The notes below the pieces were generated by a model. It saw nothing but the letters and a program-made list of their open reading frames with translations, was not told the DNA's origin and made no database searches. Positions 35,040 through 46,639 of a stretch of 64,000 nt of DNA are shown here, piece by piece. The first letter of the stretch is position 1. Each line of letters opens with the position of its first letter. The stretch covers positions 5,766,001 through 5,830,000 of the forward strand of contig NGZR01000001.1 of NCBI GenBank assembly GCA_002197995.1. The letters run 5' to 3'. The DNA comes from Gaeumannomyces sp. JS-464. Its lineage: Eukaryota; Ascomycota; Sordariomycetes; Magnaporthales; Magnaporthaceae. The translations under genes were made by a program, and so were the position numbers.

Positions 35040-35253
35040 TGTTAAAAGGTCGGTTTTTATTAATGCAGTTACGGGCTCCGGCTGTGGCTGGTAGCCTACC
35101 GAAGCGCGCCATATTAACGCACCAGCCACGCCACCAGTATATAGCCGGATCCGCTTTTAAATTTGCGGAACAGCCCTTTTACTTCCTAGCTTTCGTGGTT
35201 TATTAATTTACCAAAGTTTTTACAAACGTGCATTACGTTGTAAAACTTTTACA
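35040..35253 (+). repeat. Gypsy 5' LTR
   Basis: Starts TGTTAAAAGGTCGGTTTTTA and ends GTAAAACTTTTACA. Shares the CCACCAGTATATAGCCGGAT block (possible TATA region) with the 3' LTR. Confidence 0.9.
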
Positions 35254-36990
35254 ATACAAACCACTAAAAAGGAATACGCAAAAGCGAACGCGAATATCGC
35301 CGTTGCTAACCGAGGAAAAACGGCCACGAACGTTTTTAATTCCCGACGACGATAGCTTTACGGAAAGCGGATCGCTAAAAAGCGACTCGTCGAGCGAAGC
35401 AGCCCCGCTAATTTACAAACGGCTTTTATTACGCCGGAAAAAGGCTCGAAAAAATTACAAAAAAAGTTTAACACGCTATAAAAAGGACGTTTCCTTTAGG
35501 CTTTGCTCGAATAAGCGGAAAAAGAAAAACAAGCGGGAAAAAAAAGGACGAGGCCGCTGTTAACGCTTAATTGGAAACGGAAATAGCCGCCGCCGAAAAG
35601 CTTAAAACCGAGCAAAATAAAAAGGCCTAGTTAAGGTTTCCAAAAGAAACCCCCCCCCCCCCCCCCCCCCCCCCCTCGAATTAAAAAAAAATATAGCGGA
35701 TATTATAGCGTTTAACCCACTTAGCGAAATCCTTTAAATAACGCTATTTTAAAGCATAAAGCAAGCAATTATAGCTTTAATTAAGGCCGTAATGGCTACC
35801 GAGCATCGCTTAGCCGGAAGGGGTTTTACATTTTAAAATTGGACGAAAACGAACGACCCGACCCAAATAAGGATTACAAAAAAAAGCTAACGAAATGGCC
35901 CATTTAAAACGAAGCGTAAGCCTTATTCCATTCCTATATAAAAAAAGCTGATTTTTAAGTTTAATATAAACAAAAAACAAAAGCTGCTAAGTAGCGATAT
36001 AAAAATTTAGTACGAAATTTACCAAACGTTTTTTTTAATCGCGCAAAAAGCAAATAAAGCAGTTTTTCGAAACGGAAAGCAAAAATGCGAAATACAATTT
36101 TACGAAATACATTAATAAACTTTATTCCACGTTCGACACCGTTTAAAATAAAACGGCCGCGCAAATATAATTGCGGGCTTTTAAATAGGAGAAAGGCTAA
36201 TCTTTTAGCGAGTTTGGCTTAATATTCGAAAACGTGCTAGGCCGAGCTAATGGTAATACTTAAAAAAACGAATTTAAGCTCCTTTTTTTAAAAGGATTTT
36301 TTAACCGCAATTTCGCAAACGTTTTAGCGGTTGTTAAACTTTTTAAACGAATATTACGCATACCTGGCCGAGTTTTACGCTCAGGTAGTAAAATGGGAAC
36401 GTATTTAGCAATTTTTAAACTTAAAAAAAAGCGTTAAAAGCGGAGGAAAAAAAAAGGAGGATAAAAAGCAAAGCATAGCTAAAACCCCTAATAAAGCAGC
36501 CTATTTAACCCCGCCCGAAAACCCGCTGCCATTGCAGCAAACTTTACTAATAATAACATTACCCGAAATTCCGACGGCGACGTGGTAATAAACGTGGCAA
36601 AGGTCGGCGGGCGAGGGCGTGGAAGCCGCGGGGGTGCCCGAGGAAAAAGTGCTAACAAAGCCTGAAAAAGCGGCCCCCGCCGAGCTTAATAGGGTTTTTA
36701 AAAAGAAAAAAACCGCCGTTAAAAGCAAAACCGCTATTTGCGTTGCGGTGCAAGTAATTGTTACTAAGCGGAATGCTTTTACGAGTTAGCGACCCGTTTT
36801 AAAAACGTCGAAAGGACGGCCATTCGCGGGCCGGCTTTAATAGCGAGGAATCCTTTTTTAGCTAAAAAAAAAAAAAAACGAGCCGACGGGAAAAGCCGAA
36901 AGCTAGGGAAAAAAGTAGCCCTAAAGCAAAGTCGTACTTTAAAAAAGAAAAAGCTTTAATAATTCCTACAAATGCGGATAAAAGTATAAG
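35254..36990 (+). pseudogene. Gypsy gag, RIP-killed
   Basis: The 5' part (35,228-35,563) is an open, Lys/Arg/Ser-rich run that begins inside the LTR. The capsid (Retrotrans_gag-type) core is at about 36,150-36,420: SFSEFGLIFENVLGRAN, LLFLKGFFNRNFANVLAVV and then YLAEFYAQVVKWE in the shifted frame. A nucleocapsid knuckle is recognisable at about 36,735-36,785 as RCGASNCYQAEC with its first Cys and the His altered. Frameshifts and stops are present. Confidence 0.7.
35650..35676. repeat. 27-bp C homopolymer inside Gypsy leader/gag
   Basis: An uninterrupted run of 27 C in otherwise AT-rich sequence, apparently in the gag region of the Gypsy element. Long poly-C is rare and prone to length error in assemblies. 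Confidence 0.85.
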
Positions 36991-38340
36991 AAACATATTT
37001 AATATACATTTTAAAGATAGTTAATAATATAAAATTGTTCGACGTATTTATAAACGAAAGTTGCGAATATTACGCAGCTATTAGTAAAAACGCCGCCGTC
37101 GAAACGAGGTTGCCTATTTACCGGATTTCGCCGAAAACGTTAAAAAAAGCTACTATAAGAAAAAGAAAAGTAATTCGGGAAATTATTTGTTTTTTTTTTT
37201 AAAAACGGAAACCGGTGTAAAAAAAAGGGTTTACGTTTATATAATGCTAAGCTTTACCTAACGATTTATTTTAAAAAAAGCTATGGTTAATGTATTACTA
37301 AGCGGCATTTATTTTATATATATCGAAAATATAGGTGGGAAAAAAGCGTTTTTAGGTGCGCTATTTGCTTTTGGAAAAACGGTTGTAAAAAAAAGGCAAA
37401 AGCGAACGTGGCAAAAATACGGGTAATTACGTTCGCCCGATATTACGAATTAATCGCGATTACGAAAAAGGAACCCGCGGCGCGAGCTGCGATTTATGGC
37501 GGCTTTTATATCCGACGTCGAAAAAGCATTAGAAAAAAAGGTTTTTAAAACGAAAGCTTAATTACGAAAGCTTATTTCGCGGGAGTTTTACGATTTATTC
37601 CCGTTATTTATAAAATAAAAAGCAAATAAGCTAAACCTGTATAAACCGGGTGTAAACTACGAAATAAAAATTAAAAAAAACGTTAACAAGGTTAAGATTT
37701 TTTTGCTTTAAAAACCTTTATATAGCATATCGCGGGAAAAACTTTTGGTATTAAAAATAACGTTTTAAAACCTGCTCGATAAAAGATTTATCCGGGCTAA
37801 TAATTCCCCCGCCGGAGCTTTTATTTTGTTCGTGCGAAAACCGGGCGGAAAGTTGCGTTTTTATTGCGATTACCGGAATTTAAGCGCCATTTTACAGCCC
37901 GACCGGTACTTTTTCCCGCTTATTCCTAATACCTTTCGCAATTTAACTGGCGTTCGCTGGTTAACCAAAGTAAACGTGGTATAAGCTTTTTAAAAAAATC
38001 CGGGTTAAAAAGGGCCACGAATATATAACCGCTTTCCGTACCCGATACGGCTTATTCGAATAAACCGTTACCCTTTTCGGCTTTTTAAAAGCTTTAGCCA
38101 CTTTTTAAAAATATATTAATATTATTTTAAATGACTTTTTAAACGAGTTTTGCTCGGTATATTTGGACGATATCGTAATATATACGTAAAGCTCGCGGTT
38201 AAACCACTTTCACAAAATGCGGAAAATATTTAAACGTTTCCAAAATTATAGCTTGCATTTTAACCTCGATAAATTACAATTCGGGTAAAAAAGAATTAAA
38301 TACTTAGGATTTATTATAAAAACCGGCGTAAAAATAAGCT

Positions 38341-38345
38341 TTAAC
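38341..38345. repeat. Target duplication of solo LTR, left
   Basis: TTAAC, identical to 38,617-38,621. Confidence 0.85.
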
Positions 38346-38616
38346 TGTTAGATAGTTATTCCGGCGCATGCACTCGAGGGATTTGGAGGCCTGGGAGGCC
38401 TGGGAGGCTTCCAAGGCCTACAAGGCTTACAAGGCCCACGTAACCTAAAAGCCTAAACCCTTTCGCAGATAAAAGGGGGCCTGTTGGCCCCCTCTCCTGT
38501 AGCTAAATCTCCTTCCTCTTTATGCACAATAAAAAGACTTCTCCAGATCTATAGATCTTTGTTTATCACTTTGGGAGAGCTCCGGGCCCCGGACAAGAGT
38601 AACACTCCTACCAACA
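38346..38616 (+). repeat. Unmutated solo LTR nested in Gypsy
   Basis: 271 bp, TGTTAGATAGTTATTCCGG to CTCCTACCAACA, flanked by perfect TTAAC duplications. GC-balanced with no RIP decay although its host RT gene is saturated with it. Contains a short tandem array of GGCCT-type units (about 38,383-38,440: GGAGGCCTGGGAGGCCTGGG, then AAGGCCTACAAGGCTTAC) and a hairpin GGGGGCC...GGCCCCC at about 38,475-38,495. Family not otherwise seen in the window and distinct from the LTR at 16,982. Confidence 0.9.
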
Positions 38617-39151
38617 TTAACCCCGAAAAAGTGGAAGCCGTTTAACATTAAAAAGCCTTTTATACGACGAAAGGAGTTCGCAATTTTTTAAAATTTTTAA
38701 ACTTTTACCGAATGTTTATCCTTGGTTTTTCAAAAGCGGCCGTACCGTTAACGGAGTTAATAGGAAAAAAATGCCTTTTTATTAAACGAAGGAATACCAA
38801 TCCGCTTTTAAAAGTTTAAAATATTTGTTTTTATCCGCTGGTATGCTTGCGAAATGGGATTTAAACGCGTTTACGTTTTTAAAAACAAATTGCAACGGCT
38901 TTGCTTTAAAAAGCACGTTAATGCAAAAAAAAAAACGGAAAAAAGCGCCCGGTAAAATTCCATTTTTGCAAATTAAAGCCGGTACAGCGCAATTATCCCG
39001 TTTATAATAAAAAAATGCTAGTTATTATCGATAATTTGGAATATTAAAACGCGAAGCTCCGTAATTGTAAAAGCTTTACTATTTTTACGAATTATAAAAA
39101 CCTGGAATATTTTATAAAGTTTTAACGCTTATTAAAGCGGTAAACGCGTTA

Positions 39152-41012
39152 ACGTGGTTTATAAGTAAATGGAACACATAAGCGAGTAAAACACCCACAC
39201 CTAACCTCCAGTTAATTAATGCGCATACCAATTTAACAACGCCAGGAATCCATTTAAACTATTCGGAATTGTATATATCGGACGTTTTTACTTTTTTTTA
39301 ACAAATGCGCGCATTGTGTCCGGTTTTGCCGCAAGTGCTACATCGCCGACAAGTCGTCGTCGCCCTTTTTTCCTAACCCTTATAATCGCGCATTTTTTAT
39401 TATAACTGCCTATTTAGCTTTTCCTAGTTTAAAACATTTCGTATTTTTTTAATAGTGTATAACTTTTTTTATCGGACACGTGTTTTTTTGGCCTTTCGGT
39501 GTTTGTTTAGTGCTTCGTTCGCCTTTCGTAATTTAAAGCACTTTTTTTCCAAAAGGTTAACCTAATGTATAATTACTTTAGCCCTTTTCGTTAATTGGTT
39601 TATAACTAATAGCATAAGTAACGGAAAGCTACTCCGGTAATTGGAAATCCGAGTTTTAATATGTTCGGATTGCGAAGTTGCGTTTTTAGCTGTTTAGGGC
39701 GTTTTAAAGGTCCAAAGTTCAGCGTTGTTTAAAGGCTTTTTCGGGGGAGTTAAAATTCGTAGCCTTATATCCAGCTTTTTTAAAACCGAATCCGGATTAA
39801 AAGGAGCAAAGCTAGCCTTTCGGAAACCTTTTTAGATATTTTTTTCGGTTATAAAGTTAAAAAATGCCGTTTTAAACGCCGAAAGGAACTCGACTTTAAT
39901 TACGTGGTTAACGTATAACCTTATTAAATTTTCGATTTATTAACCGTACGTTTTTTTTAGCGGGCTAAAACATTTAATATTAAGCGGCTAAAAGAAATAA
40001 AACGAATGCGAAAGCATGCAAAGCGTAATAATGTTATGTTTTTAGCAATAAAGTTTAAAATCCGTCAAATAGTGGCTTTCGTAACCGTTTAGCATTAACA
40101 AACGATAACTGCCTTTTATGCGCGATGCAATGTGCTTATCGAAATGCTAAATCCATTTTAGGCTAAGCTTATTCGTAATCCACCCGTTAACATTTGTTAA
40201 AATAACCTAATCGCGTAAAAAGTCGGTTTTCGAATACCAATTAGCCAAATGGTACTGCTTTTTAACGATAATAAAAAAAAAGATCGCTTAACCGCAATAA
40301 TTAACCTTTTGGATAATTGTAACCCATTTTCGATTGCCAAGCTGGACTAGCTTTGTTTTGCTACAGCTTTCCGACGTTGTAATAACTATAACGGCGGCGA
40401 TTATGCTTATAAAAAAGCCGGTTTCGTCGAAATTGTAAATATCGTTATCCAAAATGCCATATTTAACTATAGTATTCCGTATAAAGTCGAATTAAGCAAA
40501 AACGAGCTTAGGATTTTTGCATTTGGCTTTTTAGTAATCGTATTTTTAAATCCAGCGCGTGCCGAGCTTTACGCGGCGTTTAACGAAGTTCGCGACCCAG
40601 TTTTTACCGACGGCGCTCGCGTTACGTTCGGCGAGCAATTGGTTAGCCATATTTTTAACACCAAAAGGCCGGGGAAGAAATGCTCGCGAATCCAGCTTAA
40701 ATATATATTTAACAAGCGCCTTTTTTTCGGATTTCGTTAATTTCCGTAATTTAGGCATGCTATCGCATCGAGCAAATTGGCCGTGTTTTCGACGCGATAG
40801 GGTGGCAAAAGCAACGGAGTAAATTTTGGCAACGGCCGAAAACTTAGTTTTAGGTCGGATTGCAAAGCTTAAAAAGCGAGGATTAATTTGCCTTTTTTAT
40901 TTTATTTTGCTATGTTTGTTAGTGGAAAAGTTGGTAGTAGAAGTAAACGCGTCGTGTTATCGCGGTCGCGTGTTCTACTCGCTTATATGTTCCACTTACT
41001 TGTAAACCACGT
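39152..41012 (-). mobile_element. Pogo/Fot1-like DNA transposon, copy A
   Basis: 1,861 bp between TA target duplications (39,150-39,151; 41,013-41,014). Inverted ends read ACGTGGTTTATAAGTAAATG (left) and ACGTGGTTTACAAGTAAGTG (right, reverse strand), continuing to AACACATAAGCGAGT. The transposase is on the minus strand. Size and internal sequence match copy B (59,092-60,954). Removing it and one TA restores the Gypsy frame across the junction (codons leading into VLTKYNFKL). Confidence 0.9.
39400..40760 (-). pseudogene. Pogo A transposase, RIP-killed
   Basis: The N-terminal open run at 40,758-40,546 begins MPKLRKLTKSEKKALVKYIF and continues into ANQLLAERNASAVGKNWVANF, the CENP-B/psq-type helix-turn-helix of Fot1/pogo transposases. 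Downstream minus-strand sense matches copy B through the DDE domain, with many stops. The C-terminal basic/Cys-rich end lies near 39,300-39,400. Confidence 0.75.
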
Positions 41013-41014
41013 TA

Positions 41015-43000
41015 AATAAAAGTGTTAACCAAATATAATTTTAAATTATAATACCGCTTAAATAAGGAAAACGTAATGGCAAACGCTTTATTACGGAAGG
41101 AATAAAACCGTTTAAAAGGGGACGAGAAATACGAAGCTAGAAAAATATAGCTGTTACCCGAAAACTTTTTTATTTAAATACGCGCGATTTAAATTTTTAA
41201 TAGCGGCTTTGCGTTTTAAAAAAAAAAACCCCCGACGAAATTTTAAACGACGTTTAATAATTGAAAAACTCGAATTTGCGCGAGCTATTCAAAAGCACGG
41301 CCAAATAAAATAGTATGTACAAATTTGTATACCGCTTTATAAAACGCGATAAACGTTTTTTAAACCTAGCTTTAAATTTAAAAGTGCAAAAAGCAAAATG
41401 CCGTATTAATAACGAAAGTAAACTAAGGTTTAAAAATAAAATTTAAATGTTAAAAGCTTTTTTTATTACGAAAGCAGTAATAACGGCGGCGGGAATAAAA
41501 AACGATTTACGAAATAAGCTTCGGGGCGTACTAATTTAAAAAATATATAACGCTTTCGTCGTAAGCCATTCGGGTTAAAACGGTACTACGCACGTCGTAA
41601 CGAAAAACTTTTATTGGCTTTTAATGCACCGCAATATTAAACGTTTCGTTCGCAATTGCGATATTTATAGCCGTAGCAAAATTTGGAAAAACTTAAAGCA
41701 AAGCTTTTTGCAATTTTTGCTTATCCTTAACCGGTTTTACAAATATTTGCAAATGGATTTTATAATAAACCTTTTTTTAGCAAGCGGGAATACCGTTTTA
41801 TAAGTAATTACCGATAAATTATCGAAAAAGGTTATCCTAAAAGCGATACCGTTTATATGAGCCGAAAAATGCGCAAACCGTTTTATAATTTGCTTCGTTC
41901 GTTTTTACGGTTAGCCCGTTTTAATTATTTCGGATAAAAAACGAATTGGATTAGTAACTTTTAGCAGCATTTTTATTAGCGTTTAAAAATTAAACAGCTT
42001 TCAAATATAGTTTACCATTTTTAAACGGACGGCGGCACAAAACGCGTAAATTAAAAAGTGTAAACCGCGTTAAAAGCTTATATTAATTACTAGTAATCGA
42101 ATTAAAACTAATGGCTTTTCGCAATTTAACTCGCGTTTAACTCCCGCTTTTACGCAATTATCGGCACGTTTTTATTTTTTGCTAACCACGGGTACGAACC
42201 TTCGTTTATTTTAACCAATAAAAAAAGCACTTTTAAGTTTAAAAAAAGCGTATTAGCAACGAAAGCCGAAAAATATATAAAAGAAAACTGGCTTAAATTA
42301 TAAATATATGCTAAGCAGTTATAATTGCGGCAGTTTAACAAACCGAAAAGTATGCGAATTAAAAAAGGCGGCCGGCGAAGTAATATAAGCTAAAAGATAA
42401 AATGTAGCTAAATTTAAGTAATTTCCTTTCTTTTCGCTTAAAAAAATTTAATTAATTACGCGTTAAAATTACGGTAATTAAAATGGTGGGATTTAACGTG
42501 GTAAAAGTGAAAAGCTTATTTATTAAAACGCATTACCGTTTTAATATAAACAAAATACGCCGAGCAAGCGAAAATCCCGTTTTTAGGTAAGCAATAACCG
42601 ACTTTTAGCTATCAGTTGTACTGGTTAACGAAAAGCGGGAATGGTTAATAAACCGTATCGATAAAGCCCGCATTATAAACGAAAAGCGAGGTAAAATTAA
42701 AAAAGTTTATATTTGGTAAAAAGGGCATATAATGTTTATTTAAACCTTTTTTAAGCTTTTCGCAAAAAACGAAACGCTAAACCGCTATAAAAAGAAATAC
42801 GAAAACGTTATAACGAATAATAGCGATTTCGAAATGCAAACGGTAAAACGAAAGCGTAGTAAACCGAAAAAAGCGCAAAAAAAAAAAATTTCGCAACGTT
42901 AATGCTATATATATCGATTAATACAACTCCCGCCGATAAAAAACCGCAAATTTCGAAATTAATTTCGCGTTTTAAAACGCGGCTAAACCATTAGTTTAAA
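41015..43000 (+). pseudogene. Gypsy pol, integrase and chromodomain-like end, RIP-killed
   Basis: Resumes with VLTKYNFKL and NVMANALLRKE at about 41,030-41,090 (RNase H/connection, where the family has ADALSRRE). The integrase core includes HSG-stop-NGTTHVVTKNFYWLLMHRNI at about 41,570, CDIYSRSK at about 41,655, then LQMDFIINL at about 41,750 and VITDKLSKK at about 41,800. At about 42,610-42,770 a chromodomain-like segment reads NEKREWLINRIDKARI and then W-stop-KGH, where the family has WKG(Y/H)...WEP. Stops throughout. Confidence 0.75.
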
Positions 43001-44505
43001 ATCCTTTTTACTTACTTTTTTTTATATTTTTTTTATCTTTTTTATCCGCTTTTTTATCTTTTATACCGTCGTTATTATTACCCTTTTCGTCGCTCGCGTT
43101 ATACAAATCGTTAAAATCCGAATTATTAACGATTAAAAGCGTAATACCGTTTTTATTAACGCGTGAAAACGCCGTAATAATATGGTTAAAACTAAAAAAA
43201 TTCGAAGCGAAAACGAGTGCTAATATTATTAATAAAATCGAACTTTGCATTAAAGCAAACGAGCGAGCCGATACCCGACCTAAAAAAGGGCGAACCGCGA
43301 AGCGCGTTTTTTAAACGACTTATAACGGATATAATGGCAAAAAGCGAAAGCGTGGTGGAAAACCGAGCGGGTATAAAAAGAAAAAGCCGAAGCTCGAAGC
43401 TAGGCTCAAATCGCGTCGTGCGCGAGCGTTTGGAAAAAAAAGCGCAAAATTAAATTCGCAATATTATCGTTAACGCGGGACCGTTTAAACAATGGGGTAA
43501 CGAGCGGCAAACCGAACTGGTTGCTTTTAAATTTGTTAATGTAAACCGCGCGTTTAAAAGCGGCGATGCGTTACTCGTACGCGGCGTTAAAAGCGAAATA
43601 GCCCGATAGGGTAATAATTATAACGCTATTAAAAAAAGTTAGTAAACGTATTTATAATAGCGGAAAGCTATCCCTAGGAAATTTACGGCACCATTTTGCG
43701 AGCGGTTTTAAACGCTTTATATTGCGCTAAATAGTATAAGCAGTTTTGAAAAGCTTAAAAACTTTTTCGGCATTTTTGCTAAATAACGCGGATTTTTAAT
43801 TGGTATATAATTAAATAATAACGGGAAAAGCGGCAGTGCATTTGCGGCTAGCAAGGTTGCATTTGTAATACGCGGTACATTTAAAACCAAACTGCGAATA
43901 ATAAAGCTAATCCCGCGAAATGCAGTGGAAATAACGGTCGGCGCGCTCGACGCCGTACAAAAGGGGAACGACGGTAAAAGCAACGGGCTGCTCGTCTTTT
44001 AACGCGAAAAATGACGAGCTCGAATTGGAACCCTAAATGCGGAAGTAAATGACAGATTAAACGGGATTCGCGGGAAAAATAAAGGCAAAAAGCTTACCAT
44101 AACGGCAAAAAAACGGGTAAAAATAAATCGTAAAACGAAAATAACTAAAAGGTAAAAATTAATTAAAAACGATAAAAGCGGGCAAACGGCCGCGCAAGCG
44201 ACTGCGGTCGCGCGCGCGGAGGAAAAAAAAACCTACTACTAATACGCGATAAGTAAAAGCAAAGCAGGCGATTAAACAGGCTAAAAAAAGGTTAGCGGAG
44301 GTAAAGCAGCGGGCGGAAGTAAAAGCGTTAAATACCGCGTCGGTCGCAAATGGTGGTATTAAAAAAAGAGAAGCAAGGAATTGGATCGCGGGCAAAAGTG
44401 CGGATAACGCCGTAAGCAAAACCGGTAAAAGCGCTAACCTAATTGGGAAAGCAGTTAACGCGGTAGGTGCGGCCCCACCTTTGCGAGGGCGGGTAGGAGC
44501 CGAAT
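43001..44505 (+). pseudogene. Gypsy 3' region downstream of integrase, unrecognised
   Basis: A 1.5-kb stretch between the chromodomain-like segment and the 3' LTR. Plus-strand sense is Lys/Arg-rich (an open 78-codon run at 43,217-43,453). It may be an extended pol C-terminus or an extra ORF, but I recognise no domain. A purine-rich stretch (GCGAGGGCGGGTAGGAG) just before the LTR may be the polypurine tract. Confidence 0.4.
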
Positions 44506-44721
44506 TGTTAAAAGGTCGGTTTTTATTAGTATAGCCACAAGCTCCAGCCCGTGGCTGGTAGCCTATCGAAGCGCGTTATATTAACGCACCAGCTACGCCA
44601 CCAGTATATAGCCGGATCCGCTTTTAAATTTACGGAGCAGCCTTTTTTATTTTTTAGCTTTCGTGGTTTGTTAATTTACTAAAGTCTTTACAAGCGTGCA
44701 TTACGTTGTAGGACTTTTATA
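44506..44721 (+). repeat. Gypsy 3' LTR
   Basis: TGTTAAAAGGTCGGTTTTTA to GTAGGACTTTTATA (end CA mutated to TA). 216 bp, matching the 5' LTR with transition-type differences. Confidence 0.9.
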
Positions 44722-44726
44722 ATAAC

Positions 44727-45309
44727 GCGTAATTTAAATTAAAAACATTAGTATTTTAGGTACAGGTTTAAATGTTTGCTTAAAAGGATATTTTAAAACT
44801 AATTTAGGTTAACTAATGTTGAAACTTTAGTTAAAACGATTTAAAACGTTAAAAAACCTTTCCTTTTATACTTATTTCTTTTCCCGCTTTTTCGTATGCT
44901 ATATTTGCTATACTTTTAGCAGTTATATTATTATATTATATTTGTTATGCTTTAGCAGTTATATTACCGTGCTATATTTGCTATATTCTTAGCAATTATA
45001 TCATTTCTTAATTAGGTAAATGCCTAATTACGTATTTTTCCACGCGCGTTTTATTTTAACGCGGGGTTAAAACGTCCCACCGGGACCTGGCTTTTTAGCC
45101 AGCCCTTTACCCCTTTTGCCTTTGCAATGTGGTCGTAACAAGTTAAAAGGCCTAGTTTTAACCCAGTATGCTTTTTATATGTCGCGTATTAAACGATAGG
45201 TTACGCGGTTTGCCAAACGTGGTGCGGGTCTCGTAAACCGTTACGGTTACGCTAGCAAATAAAGCCGCGCGAAAATTTTGCGCGTACGATGCTACCTATA
45301 TATCGTATA
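44727..45309. other. AT-rich relic with short tandem repeat
   Basis: Continuation of the DNA left of the Gypsy element. At about 44,898-45,003 a degenerate ~36-bp unit (TATATTTGCTATA-CTTTTAGCAGTTATAT) occurs about three times. Two perfect short hairpins lie at about 45,083-45,108 (GTCCCACCGGGAC and CTGGCTTTTTAGCCAG). No gene seen. Confidence 0.55.
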
Positions 45310-45998
45310 GCCCGGCGTGGTAACAAATAAAAGCGCGTGCCGTTAAAGCAAATCTTACGCGTATGTAATTAAACAAATGCCTAAATACGCTAATCTTACG
45401 CCGTGCGTATCGTTAAATACGGTCGACCGCGGAATCGCGAGTATGGTAAAAAAGAAGGCGGCGGCCGGTGCCGTGGTGCTGGTGCTAAAAAGGTGTTATG
45501 AAAGGGAAAGTGGGGAGGGGGAAACGGCGGCCGTAGTTAGCGGGGCACGGCGGCGGCCGGGCCGGCTATTCGTTTAATATGTTTTAACTGTTTGCCGGCC
45601 TGCAATCTTTTTATGCGTTCGAAATCGTTTTGGCTCGTCCGGTACGGCGAAAGCGATAAGGAAATCGAAAAGCGGTTTAGTAATGCGCGAAGGTTAAAAT
45701 AATCCGATTATTAAAAATTTCGGCGCGCGCGAAGCGCGCTTTGGGCTGCGAGGGGTGCAGGACCTTCCTAGCTGGCAATAGGCACCCCGAAACCTTTACG
45801 AGCCTTTTTTGCACCTTTAGCCCAGTTTACTTTATCGTCGTCGTTATTGAAAGGATTTCGGCGAACGCGGGCAAAATAAAGCCAAATGGCCTGTTAGCGC
45901 CCATATAACGATTCCGGCTCATTTTGGTGGGATTAGTACCAAAAATGGCCGTATACTTTAGCGGCACCCTAACAGCGGGTCCGACAGGAGGATTTTTT
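45310..45998 (-). repeat. Unit R1, copy 2
   Basis: Reverse complement matches 29,160-29,765, including CATTTTTGGTACTAATCCC with ACCAAAATGAGCCGG, and GTTATATGGGCGCTAACAGG. It is GC-richer and less mutated in places, with longer internal segments (for example an Ala/Gly-coding GC-rich part at 45,450-45,560). Unlike copy 1 it is not followed by a LINE tail on its 3' side. Confidence 0.6.
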
Positions 45999-46092
45999 CA
46001 AAGGAAGGTGGATTAAAAGAGTTGTTAACCGCAGAGATTTTAATAGGCTGTAAGTAAAGGGGGCGTGTTTGTATAAGGCTAGTGTTTTGCGG
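45999..46092. other. Short spacer before LINE copy 3
   Basis: Unmutated-looking DNA forming the left flank of the LINE copy 3 target site. No gene. Confidence 0.5.
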
Positions 46093-46107
46093 GTGGAATC
46101 CGGCTAA
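46093..46107. repeat. LINE copy 3 target duplication, 3' side
   Basis: GTGGAATCCGGCTAA, identical to 50,497-50,511. Confidence 0.9.
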
Positions 46108-46639
46108 GAGAGAGAAAGAAAGTATATTTAACGTCAGTAAATCGGGATCTACCAGTCCCTGCCTCCCAAGGGGCATATAACGTGCTAGCGCTACCTAAGC
46201 TTAACACTAGGCTATATGCTGCTATCAAGGCGGCTAACAAATTAAACCCGAAGGCACACGGGGGTCGGGCCGCATTCCGGCGCTCCTTGTTAGTGAGCGG
46301 GCAATCGACAATAGGGCGTAAAAATACGCCGGGGCGTTGTAAAGCGCTGCGGGTGGTAATGATGCTGTTGGCCGGCGGGTATGCCGGAAAGGGGGTAAAG
46401 CCGGGTTTGGGCGGGGGAGGGGGTTTTCGGGACCTCCTTGGGCCCGGCCTAAAGTGCGGGGGATTAACGAGCCTACTGGTAATCCTAATAGTACAAAGGA
46501 AAAGGTTAAGTATAGGCTTTTTGGCCCTGTTGTTATCGTCCGGCGATAGTGTAATAGTTGGTGGCTTTAACGAACGAAGCAAAAAGAGAGGGCTTTTGGA
46601 AAAGCCGTTTCCAATATCCGGGCCTATCGAAGGCCGGGG

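Larger units (their letters stand above)
36990..39149 (+). pseudogene. Gypsy pol, protease to RNase H, RIP-killed
   Basis: RT is unmistakable: FIRANNSPAGAFILFVRKPG at about 37,790, PDRYFFPLIPNTFRNLTGVRW at about 37,900 (only the first part is needed), and a conserved catalytic box VYLDDIVIYT at about 38,160 with both Asp intact. It continues FNLDKLQFG and KYLGFI at about 38,265-38,310. After the solo LTR, RNase H sense resumes: FLKFLNFYRMFI at about 38,690 and an open 60-codon run at 38,825-39,007 with WDLNAFTFLKTNCNGFAL, the RNase H box where TD is mutated to TN. Pogo A cuts it at 39,149. Confidence 0.85.
35040..44721 (+). mobile_element. Gypsy (Ty3-type) chromovirus-like LTR retrotransposon, RIP-inactivated
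   Basis: Direct repeats of 214 and 216 bp (35,040-35,253; 44,506-44,721) flank gag, protease, RT, RNase H, integrase and a chromodomain-like segment, the Ty3 order with integrase last. Target duplications are GTAAC/ATAAC. Two later insertions sit inside: a solo LTR (38,346-38,616) and pogo A (39,152-41,012). Without them it is about 7.5 kb, normal for fungal chromoviruses. All frames carry RIP stops. Confidence 0.9.
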
